Under the pieces are notes generated by a model that saw only the letters and a list, made by a program, of their open reading frames with translations, was not told where the DNA came from and did no database searches. The position numbers and the translations under genes were made by a program. This document shows positions 1-4,882 of a stretch of 6,257 nucleotides of DNA, in pieces (within the stretch, counting starts at the first letter, position 1; the number at the start of each line of letters is the position of its first letter). The stretch spans positions 1-6,257 of the forward strand of contig JAMPXL010000065.1 of assembly GCA_023701165.1 (NCBI GenBank). The letters are read 5' to 3'. This stretch comes from Geothrix sp. (lineage in GTDB: Bacteria > Acidobacteriota > Holophagae > Holophagales > Holophagaceae).

Positions 1-324
1 GCGGCGCCCCTGTCCGGCGCGGCGCCCGGCACACCCCGGACGCTCCTGCCGATGCCCACCACGACCGAGGTCATGGTGGGAACCCGGGACGCCTCGGGCC
101 GGCCGGCCCTGCTGTGGATCCAGCGCGGCACGGGCGGCGTCCATGAAGGTGTCGGCTTCTCCCGGTGGGATGGCGCCGCCTGGACGGCTCCGGCGATTCT
201 TCCCGGAACCGCGGGGAAGAGCATCCAGCGACTGTTCGCCGTGCCCGGTCCCATGGGCCTCCTGGCGGGGTGGGTGGAGGTGGGTGATCGCGTCCTGTTG
301 TTCCGCACCGCGCTCTGGAAGTGA
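1..324 (+). CDS. C-terminal fragment of an unassigned beta-rich protein
   Basis: The reading frame is open from base 1 to the TGA at 322-324 (107 codons visible), so the start lies beyond the left edge. An internal ATG at 52 has no convincing ribosome binding site and need not be the start. The visible part is rich in Gly, Trp, Val and Thr. It contains segments such as ALLWIQRG, FSRWDGAAWTAPAIL and LLAGWVEVGDRVLLFRTALW, which look like alternating beta strands with 'WDG..W' turns of the kind seen in sialidase/BNR-like or other beta-propeller proteins. There are no membrane segments or catalytic motifs that I recognise. The protein may be an exported repeat protein like its downstream neighbours, but this rests only on composition. 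Function unknown. Confidence 0.6.
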   Translation, partial: AAPLSGAAPGTPRTLLPMPTTTEVMVGTRDASGRPALLWIQRGTGGVHEGVGFSRWDGAAWTAPAILPGTAGKSIQRLFAVPGPMGLLAGWVEVGDRVLLFRTALWK

Positions 325-338
325 AGGCCTGACGGAGC

Positions 339-369
339 GGCCCACCCCTTTTCCCGAAAGCGTGCCTGG
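339..369 (+). repeat. Intergenic hairpin repeat, copy 1
   Basis: A 31-nt block beginning 14 nt after the stop codon at 324. It matches 4740-4770 without gaps at 28 of 31 positions, including an identical 20-nt core (TTTCCCGAAAGCGTGCCTGG, 350-369). The core can fold as a short stem, 349-352 with 357-360 around a CCCG loop. GGCCCA (339-344) can pair with TGGGCC (367-372) to close it. There is no U-run after it, so it is not a textbook intrinsic terminator. It could be a REP-like palindromic element, a 3'-end processing or termination signal for the upstream gene, or part of the 5' leader of the lipoprotein gene at 418. Strand of action is unknown. Confidence 0.6.
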
Positions 370-417
370 GCCCGGCGGGGGCGGAGCGGCACCTTCAACC
401 CAGCCCTGAGGTCTGCC

Positions 418-1005
418 ATGAGCCGACGATTCCAGCTTCTCCCCTGCGCCGCCCTCCTGTCGTGCCTCCTCGCCTGTGGCGGCGGGGGGGGCGGAGGGAG
501 CACCGTCGCGCCGCCGGCCGCGGCGGACTTCAGCCTCCAGGTGACGCCCGCCAACCTCCAGATCCCCGCGGGTGGAAGCGGGTTCCTCACCATCACCCTG
601 TCCCGCCTGAACGGGTTCTCGTCCGCCGTCGCCATCACGGGCGCGGGGTTTCCCGCCGGTGTGGTGGCCAGCGGCACGGTGCCCGCCGGGGCCACCTCGC
701 TGCAACTGCCGGTGGTGGTGGCTCCAGAGGTGGCGCCGTCTGTCTATGCGGGACTGAGCCTCCGGGCCCAGGCCGGAACCCTCACCCACGACGCGCCCCT
801 GGGCCTCACCGTGGCCCAGGCCCTGGCGCCGGGGCACCTCCGGGATGACCTGGTGCAGGCGGCGGGAGGACGGCAGACCGGCGGGACCTTCGAGAACCAG
901 GCAGTCGTGCGCGAGGGGTTCCCTGCCCAGACCGTGAAGGATGCGAATGACAGCACCCGGGTGCGGCACGGGTTCCATCCCAGCGGCGCGCCGACGGACC
1001 GCTGA
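418..1005 (+). CDS. Small lipoprotein with glycine tether and Ig/NEW3-like domain
   Basis: 195 residues, ATG at 418 preceded by GAGGT at 408-412 (5 nt spacing). Residues 1-20 form a lipoprotein signal peptide: charged SRR, a hydrophobic stretch, then lipobox L-L-A-C with the acylated Cys at residue 20. Seven glycines and an Ala/Pro-rich linker follow, a flexible tether away from the membrane. Residues ~35-138 (ADFSLQVTPANLQIPAGGSG to APLGLTV) resemble the single Ig-like beta domain of NEW3/COG1470-type secreted proteins: 'FSL.V.P..L.I.AG', 'L.GFSSAVAITG.GFPAGV', and a closing LTV strand. Residues ~148-190 contain GGRQTGGTF and end in RHGFHPSG, recalling the 'GG..SGG...GF.P' tails of some exported repeat proteins (weak). 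No catalytic site is visible. It heads a likely operon with the two fibre genes downstream and probably acts as an envelope-anchored accessory or adaptor (inference). Its N-terminus resembles that of the lipoprotein at 4883. Confidence 0.82.
   Translation: MSRRFQLLPCAALLSCLLACGGGGGGGSTVAPPAAADFSLQVTPANLQIPAGGSGFLTITLSRLNGFSSAVAITGAGFPAGVVASGTVPAGATSLQLPVVVAPEVAPSVYAGLSLRAQAGTLTHDAPLGLTVAQALAPGHLRDDLVQAAGGRQTGGTFENQAVVREGFPAQTVKDANDSTRVRHGFHPSGAPTDR
484..491 (+). repeat. Eight-G homopolymer in lipoprotein tether
   Basis: Eight consecutive G within the glycine codons directly after the lipobox cysteine (codons GGC GGC GGG GGG GGC GGA GGG). A gain or loss of one base would shift the frame right after the signal peptide. 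The equivalent tract in the lipoprotein at 4883 is broken by C and A and has at most five G. Confidence 0.9.
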
Positions 1006-1027
1006 CGACTGATTTCAAGGAGCCTTC

Positions 1028-2602
1028 ATGAGACACCGTGGAACCATCTCCCTCCTGGCGGGCCTCGCGGCCTGTCCGGCCCTCATCGCCCAGCAGCCCG
1101 CCGCTCCGGCCCCCACCCTGGCCTGCCAGGGCCGCCTGCTGGAGGCCGCGCTGCCCGTGACGGGGACCCGCACCTTCGTCTTCGCCATCCTGGATGGTTC
1201 CGGCGCAGAGCTCTGGAGCTCGGGCAGCCAGTCCATCTCCGTGAACAGCGGGCTCTACAGCGTGTCCCTGGGCGCCGCGCCCATGCCCGCCATTCCCCCG
1301 GCCCTGCTGGCCCAGCCCAGCCTCAAGCTGCACACCACCGTTTCCGGCATCGCCCTGGCGCCGGACACGGACCTCGTCCCAGCCCTCCAGGCCCGCAGCG
1401 CCTTCGAGGTGAGCGGCGCCTTCGCGGGGGATGTGGGCGGCACGCAGAATGCCATGACCCTGCTCCAGCTGCAGGGCATCCCCCTGGACCTCAGCACCAC
1501 CGCGCCCGTCTCCGGCCAGGGCCTGCTCTACAACGGCGCCAAGTGGGTACCTGGCACGGTGACGGGGGCCCAGGGGCCTGCGGGCCCTGAAGGGCCGATG
1601 GGACCCGCCGGAGCGACCGGGGCGACCGGGGCGACTGGAGCGGCCGGAGCGACCGGTGCCGCGGGCCGGGCCGGTCCCCAGGGACCCGCGGGAGCCACCG
1701 GAGCCGCCGGTCCGGCAGGCCCCACGCTCAACCTGCAGAAGGTCGCGCTGCTGAAGTGGTACGGCGCCTCCCGGATCAACACCACGGTCCCCGGCCCGCT
1801 CGCGCCCTACTACCTGTGCTTCGACGGGGCGAACCTCTGGGTGACCAGCAACAGCAGCACGCGGGCCGTCACCAAGATCAACGCCCATACGGGGCTGCAG
1901 GTGGGCACCTATGCTGTCGGGGGCGGCCCCTCCGGTGTGGCCTTCGACGGGGCCCACATCTGGGTCGCGAACTCGTCCGACAACACCGTCAGCAAGTTGA
2001 AGGCCAGCGATGGCACCGCGGTGGGCGCCTACCCCGTGGGCACCGGCCCCAACGCCATCTGCTTCGACGGCTCCTTCATCTGGGTGGTCAATGGGGGCTC
2101 CAATAACATCACCAAGGTGAACCCGGACACCGGGGCCATGCTGGGCACCTTCAGCGTGGGGACCTACCCCGTGGCGATCTGTTCTGACGGCAGCCACCTC
2201 TGGGTGGCGAACTACACCCAGTCCACCCTCAGCAAGGTGGACCCGGCCAACGGAGCCATCCTGGGCACCTACAGCGGTGGGGCCTATCCCTACTCCCTGT
2301 GCTTCGACGGCACCCATGTCTGGTCGGCCAACCGCTACGGGAACAGCGTGTCCAAGCTCGTGGCCGCCACCGGTGAACTCGTGGGGACCTATGGCGTCGG
2401 CACCAATCCCGTGGGCGTCTGCTTTGATGGCCGCAGCATCTGGGCGACCAACCTCGGCTCCGGCACGGTCACCCAGCTCGACGCCGCCACCGGCGCGGCC
2501 CTGGGCACCTACCCGACCGGCAGCCAGCCCTGGGGGCTCTGCTTCGATGGCGCCTCGGTCTGGGTGGCGAACCGCATCGCCAACACCTTGATCAGGTTCT
2601 GA
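1028..2602 (+). CDS. Secreted collagen-stalked seven-bladed beta-propeller protein
   Basis: 524 residues. ATG at 1028 is set by AAGGAG at 1017-1022 (5 nt spacing), 22 nt after the previous stop, so it is probably co-transcribed. Residues 1-21 are a Sec signal peptide (likely cleavage after ALIA, before QQ). Residues ~29-179 are the adaptor module common to bacterial 'tail fibre-like' surface proteins: 'QGRL.EA.LPVTG', 'ILDGSGAELW', 'SVNSGLYSVSLG', 'PALQARSAFEVSG', 'GDVGGTQ', then 'YNGAKWVPG'. Residues 180-233 are 18 uninterrupted Gly-X-Y triplets, expected to form a trimeric collagen-like stalk. From ~240 to 524 there are seven repeats with the signature C-F-D-G-x-x-(I/L/V)-W-(V/A)-x-N followed by N-T-V-S-K and L-G-T-Y, a YVTN/NHL-type propeller of ~40-residue blades; the last blade ends at IRF and would be closed by the strand before repeat 1. 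Mature cysteines are C33 plus one at the same point in six of seven blades. No enzyme residues are recognised; a binding or adhesion role outside the cell is inferred. Confidence 0.85.
   Translation: MRHRGTISLLAGLAACPALIAQQPAAPAPTLACQGRLLEAALPVTGTRTFVFAILDGSGAELWSSGSQSISVNSGLYSVSLGAAPMPAIPPALLAQPSLKLHTTVSGIALAPDTDLVPALQARSAFEVSGAFAGDVGGTQNAMTLLQLQGIPLDLSTTAPVSGQGLLYNGAKWVPGTVTGAQGPAGPEGPMGPAGATGATGATGAAGATGAAGRAGPQGPAGATGAAGPAGPTLNLQKVALLKWYGASRINTTVPGPLAPYYLCFDGANLWVTSNSSTRAVTKINAHTGLQVGTYAVGGGPSGVAFDGAHIWVANSSDNTVSKLKASDGTAVGAYPVGTGPNAICFDGSFIWVVNGGSNNITKVNPDTGAMLGTFSVGTYPVAICSDGSHLWVANYTQSTLSKVDPANGAILGTYSGGAYPYSLCFDGTHVWSANRYGNSVSKLVAATGELVGTYGVGTNPVGVCFDGRSIWATNLGSGTVTQLDAATGAALGTYPTGSQPWGLCFDGASVWVANRIANTLIRF
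1112..1567 (+). repeat. Duplicated adaptor module, copy 1
   Basis: Encodes residues 29-180 of the propeller protein. A hand alignment with the module at 2746-3201 gives about 115 of 152 identical residues without gaps, and includes two exact 22-nt matches (1427-1448 with 3061-3082, and 1527-1548 with 3161-3182). Similarity stops at the collagen-like boundary; beyond the Gly-X-Y region the two proteins are unrelated. Confidence 0.85.
1565..1726 (+). repeat. Collagen-like Gly-X-Y tract (18 triplets)
   Basis: Residues 180-233 of the propeller protein. The middle is dominated by Gly-Ala-Thr and Gly-Ala-Ala triplets (coded by near-tandem GGAGCGACC/GGGGCGACC units at about 1610-1660). The flanks contain Gly-Pro-Ala, Gly-Pro-Met and Gly-Pro-Gln. 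The DNA repetition makes it a site where triplet number could vary. Confidence 0.92.
1817..2602 (+). repeat. Seven propeller repeats, 120-bp period
   Basis: The codon before each Phe-Asp-Gly (or Ser-Asp-Gly) triplet starts at 1817, 1940, 2060, 2180, 2300, 2420 and 2540 (residues 264, 305, 345, 385, 425, 465, 505). The steps are 123, then five of exactly 120 bp. Each unit carries a conserved Trp, an Asn two or three residues later, and a Gly-Thr-Tyr or similar turn. The seventh unit is cut to 20 residues by the stop, as expected if the propeller is closed by a strand from the N-terminal side. Confidence 0.93.
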
Positions 2603-2654
2603 AGCCTGCGGCCCTCGCGGCTGCCTCCCCCCGCTCCAGCATTCCCCACGCCTC

Positions 2655-2660
2655 AGGAGG
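2655..2660 (+). promoter_or_regulatory. Strong ribosome binding site for the fibre gene at 2665
   Basis: AGGAGG, the full anti-Shine-Dalgarno match, sits 4 nt before the ATG at 2665. It is the strongest such site in the window, although the gene is the last in its probable operon. The 62-nt gap before the gene shows no clear terminator or promoter. Confidence 0.75.
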
Positions 2661-2664
2661 CCTC

Positions 2665-4710
2665 ATGAACGCCCGCCGGACCCTCTCTCTGGTCCTCGCC
2701 CTGGTGGCCCTTCCCGCCCTCGTCGCGCAGCCCGCGCCCCCCCTTCCCGTGCTGGCGTACCAGGGGCGCTTGACGGAGGCGGGCCTGCCCGTGACGGGCT
2801 CCCGGGCCTTCGTCTTCTCCATCCTGGACGGGACCGGAGCGGAGATCTGGAACTCCGGGATGCAGACCCTGTCGGTCAACTCCGGCCTCTATGCGGCGCT
2901 GCTGGGGGCGCCGCCCATGCCGGCCATGCCCGCCACGCTGCCGGCCCAGCCCAACCTCAAGCTGCATGTCGTGGTCGAAGGCATCGCCCTCTCGCCCGAC
3001 ACGGATCTGGTGCCCGCCCTCCAGGCCCGCTCGGCCTTCGAGGTGAGCGGCGGCTTCGCCGGGGATGTGGGCGGCACGCAGAGCGCCACCACGCTGCTGC
3101 AGCTCCAGGGCATTCCCCTGGACCTCGCGACCCTCCCACCCAGTGCGGGCCAGGGCCTCGTCTACAACGGCGCCAAGTGGGTGGCGGGCACCGTGGCCGG
3201 GGTCCCGGGGCCCATGGGTCCTCAGGGACCAGCCGGGCCCGAAGGGACGATGGGGCTGGCGGGTCCAGCGGGCCCCACCGGTCTCACCGGACCGGCCGGC
3301 CCGATGGGTCCGGCCGGGGCCAGTCCCTTCACGCTGAACGGAGCCAACGCGGTGCTCACCACGGGCAGGGTGGGCATCGGCACGGCCACCCCCGTGCTCC
3401 CCCTGGACGTGTCGGGAAGCATCGGCCTCACGGGGCACCTCTTCATGGGGAACAGCGTCCCCATGCTCCACAAGTTCTCCGCCCCGGGCACGGAGGGGGG
3501 CAACACCTTCGTCGGAGTCGGGTCCGGCAACCTGAATCTGCCCGCCCAGACCGCCAGCCCCCAGGAGGCCTCCTACAACACGGGCGCAGGCTTCGGCGCC
3601 CTCAAGACCCTCACGACCGGGTCCTGGAACACGGCGGTGGGTGCCGCGAGCCTCCAGTTCCTCACCACAGGGCGCTTCAACACCGCGGTGGGGGTCTCCA
3701 GCCTCTGGTCCAACACCTCCGCCGGCACCAACACGGCCCTGGGTGCCCGCACCCTGGCGCTCCAGTCCTTCAGCAACGGGAATGTGCCCTGGGACGTCTG
3801 GAACACCGCCGTGGGCTTCGAGGCCCTGTACGCCAACCAGCCCACCGCCACCACCAACGGGGACCGCAACACCGCCCTGGGGGCCGTGGCCCTTCGGAAC
3901 AACACCACCGGCCGGGCCAACACGGCCCTGGGGGTGGACAGCCTCCAGCAGAACACCATCGGAGAATGGAACGTGGCCGTGGGCTTCGAGTCCCTGCTGG
4001 GCAACACCACGGGGTATTCGAACGTGGCCATGGGCAACGGGGCGCTGAGATCCAGCGCCACCAGCCACAGCAACACCGCCGTGGGCACGGAGAGCCTCAA
4101 GCTGTTCAACGACGGTTCGGGCAACACGGGTGTGGGCCTGCTGGCCCTCGGCGCGCTGACCTCCGGATACAACAATGTCGGCTTGGGCCCGGCAGCCGGG
4201 GGGGCGCTCCAGTCGGGGAACGACAACCTCTACCTGTCCCACCCGGGCTCGATCACGGAGAGCGCCACCACCCGCATCGGCCGGGACCAGACCCGCGCCT
4301 TCATCGCCGGCGTGTTCGCCAGGACCACGGGCCATCCCACCACCCTCCTGGTGCAGGTGGACCAGAACGGCCAGCTGGGGACGGCGGCTTCCTCCCGCCG
4401 CTACAAACAGGACATCCAGGACATGGGTTCGAGCACCGAGCGCCTGTTCAGCCTCCGGCCCGTGACCTTCCGCTACAAGGTCCACCCGGACGGGCCCGTC
4501 CACTTCGGGCTCATCGCCGAGGAGGTGGACGAGGTCATGCCCGAGCTGGTGGTGCGCGGGAAGGATGGCCAGACCGAGACCGTGGCCTACCAGGAGCTGG
4601 CGCCCATGCTGCTCAATGAGCTGCAGAAGCAGCGGCGGGAGCTCCAGATGCTGAAGGCTGAACTGGAGGCGGTCCGGGCGGCCCTCGGCCGGTCGGGGCT
4701 GCGCCCCTGA
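2665..4710 (+). CDS. Collagen-stalked fibre with NTAVG beta-solenoid and S74 chaperone domain
   Basis: 681 residues, no cysteine. Residues 1-21 are a Sec signal peptide (cleavage likely after ALVA). Residues 28-178 are the adaptor module, about 76% identical to that of the preceding gene. Residues 179-220 are 14 Gly-X-Y triplets. At ~232-245 comes 'GRVGIGTATPVLPLDVSG', the hallmark junction of bacterial and phage fibre proteins. Residues ~280-525 are NT(A/G)(V/L)G repeats with a 17-residue period, probably a trimeric beta-solenoid or YadA-head-like roll. Residues ~540-575 hold 'TRIG', 'FIAGVF' and 'GQLGTA'. From S576 the S74/ICA domain begins: SSRRYKQDI, 'LRPVTFRYK', 'HFGLIAEEVDEVMPELV', 'VAYQELAPMLLNEL', then a coiled coil from ~650 to 676. 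In this family the domain drives trimer folding and is released by self-cleavage before the Ser; S576 and K581 have the Ser-Lys spacing (5) reported for MYRF S587/K592. This predicts a mature fibre of ~22-575. Last gene of the probable operon; a role as surface adhesin or display fibre is inferred. Confidence 0.88.
   Translation: MNARRTLSLVLALVALPALVAQPAPPLPVLAYQGRLTEAGLPVTGSRAFVFSILDGTGAEIWNSGMQTLSVNSGLYAALLGAPPMPAMPATLPAQPNLKLHVVVEGIALSPDTDLVPALQARSAFEVSGGFAGDVGGTQSATTLLQLQGIPLDLATLPPSAGQGLVYNGAKWVAGTVAGVPGPMGPQGPAGPEGTMGLAGPAGPTGLTGPAGPMGPAGASPFTLNGANAVLTTGRVGIGTATPVLPLDVSGSIGLTGHLFMGNSVPMLHKFSAPGTEGGNTFVGVGSGNLNLPAQTASPQEASYNTGAGFGALKTLTTGSWNTAVGAASLQFLTTGRFNTAVGVSSLWSNTSAGTNTALGARTLALQSFSNGNVPWDVWNTAVGFEALYANQPTATTNGDRNTALGAVALRNNTTGRANTALGVDSLQQNTIGEWNVAVGFESLLGNTTGYSNVAMGNGALRSSATSHSNTAVGTESLKLFNDGSGNTGVGLLALGALTSGYNNVGLGPAAGGALQSGNDNLYLSHPGSITESATTRIGRDQTRAFIAGVFARTTGHPTTLLVQVDQNGQLGTAASSRRYKQDIQDMGSSTERLFSLRPVTFRYKVHPDGPVHFGLIAEEVDEVMPELVVRGKDGQTETVAYQELAPMLLNELQKQRRELQMLKAELEAVRAALGRSGLRP
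2746..3201 (+). repeat. Duplicated adaptor module, copy 2
   Basis: Encodes residues 28-179 of the fibre protein and is paralogous to 1112-1567. The most conserved part is the second half (DTDLVPALQARSAFEVSG, FAGDVGGTQ, TLLQLQGIPLDL, YNGAKWV). The first strands differ more; the Cys of ACQGR in copy 1 is Tyr here. Confidence 0.85.
3199..3324 (+). repeat. Collagen-like Gly-X-Y tract (14 triplets)
   Basis: Residues 179-220 of the fibre protein. It is richer in Gly-Pro-X triplets (GPM, GPQ, GPA, GPE, GPT) than the tract in the neighbouring gene, and it lacks that gene's Gly-Ala-Thr core. It is therefore a related but independently evolving stalk. Confidence 0.92.
3502..4236 (+). repeat. Repeats of NTAVGxxSL type, 17-residue period
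   Basis: The motif Asn-(Thr/Val)-x-(Val/Leu/Met)-Gly recurs with its Asn at residues 280, 305, 322, 339, 356, 380, 402, 419, 436, 453, 470, 487 and 504, and a closing Asn-Leu-Tyr-Leu at 521. Ten of thirteen steps are exactly 17 residues (51 bp); the others are 25, 24 and 22, meaning insertions of 8, 7 and 5 residues in loops. Many units continue with S-L or A-L and then N-T-T-G. Confidence 0.9.
4390..4407 (+). other. Predicted S74 self-cleavage site and Ser-Lys dyad
   Basis: Codes for SSRRYK, residues 576-581. By comparison with S74/ICA domains (phage endosialidase, MYRF), the backbone would break between A575 and S576, with S576 as nucleophile and K581 as its partner. The usual second residue is Asp (SD.R.K); here it is Ser, a variant I recall from bacterial surface versions. 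About 106 residues would be released. Confidence 0.7.
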
Positions 4711-4739
4711 AGGTCCCAGGCCCTCCGTTCCGGCGGGGT

Positions 4740-4770
4740 GGCCCAGGCCCTTTCCCGAAAGCGTGCCTGG
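4740..4770 (+). repeat. Intergenic hairpin repeat, copy 2
   Basis: 28 of 31 positions match copy 1 at 339-369, with the 20-nt core at 4751-4770. CCAGGC (4743-4748) pairs with GCCTGG (4765-4770). Inside it CTTT (4750-4753) pairs with AAAG (4758-4761) around CCCG. The inner stem's first pair is C-G here and U-G in copy 1, a change that keeps the pairing. CCCAGGCCCT occurs at 4742-4751 and also at 4715-4724, so a second left arm is available for an alternative fold. Located 29 nt after the stop at 4710 and 112 nt before the lipoprotein ATG at 4883. Confidence 0.6.
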
Positions 4771-4787
4771 ATGGCGCCTGCGCAGGG

Positions 4788-4818
4788 CGGCAGCTTGGGG
4801 TACCCCCGAGGCCTGCCG
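4788..4818 (+). other. Strong hairpin in the leader of the RCC1 lipoprotein gene
   Basis: CGGCAG (4788-4793) pairs with CTGCCG (4813-4818). After a 2-nt bulge (4811-4812), CTTGGGG (4794-4800) pairs with CCCCGAG (4804-4810) with one G-U pair, leaving loop TAC. That is 13 base pairs in 31 nt, and it contains the palindrome GGGGTACCCC (4797-4806). No U-run follows, so intrinsic termination is unlikely. It could be a leader RNA structure or a protein-binding palindrome; transcription of this stretch is assumed, not shown. Confidence 0.45.
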
Positions 4819-4882
4819 GGGCCACGAAGGGCCCTGCCGGCACGGTCCTCCATTCCGATGATCCTCGACTCCGGAGCCCACC

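Noticed and set aside
339..372. Intrinsic terminator, sigma-54 promoter (reverse strand) or cyclic-di-GMP riboswitch at the 31-nt repeat
   Set aside because: No U-run follows either hairpin. The reverse strand has GGCAC but no TTGCA-like -12 element at the right spacing. The conserved GCAAA/GCC elements of the GEMM aptamer are missing. The repeat is therefore left unassigned.
1817..2602. CRISPR-like or intergenic tandem array with 120-bp period
   Set aside because: The period is a multiple of three, lies wholly inside one open frame, and reads as propeller blades. It is protein repetition, not a DNA array.
2603..2664. Possible terminator between the two fibre genes
   Set aside because: Only a 4-bp AGCC/GGCT pairing is visible and there is no T-run, so read-through into the gene at 2665 is more likely.
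3177..4619. Overlapping frame-shifted open frames on the plus strand (also 143-409, 462-848, 1756-2106)
   Set aside because: They are out-of-frame readings of the collagen, propeller and solenoid repeats, without ribosome binding sites and rich in Arg, Pro and His. They are shadows of the real genes.
2665..4710. Prophage tail-fibre gene
   Set aside because: The S74 domain and GVGIGT-like junction occur in phage fibres, but this protein has a Sec signal peptide, its neighbours are lipoproteins and a secreted propeller, and no other phage gene is present. A cellular surface fibre fits better.
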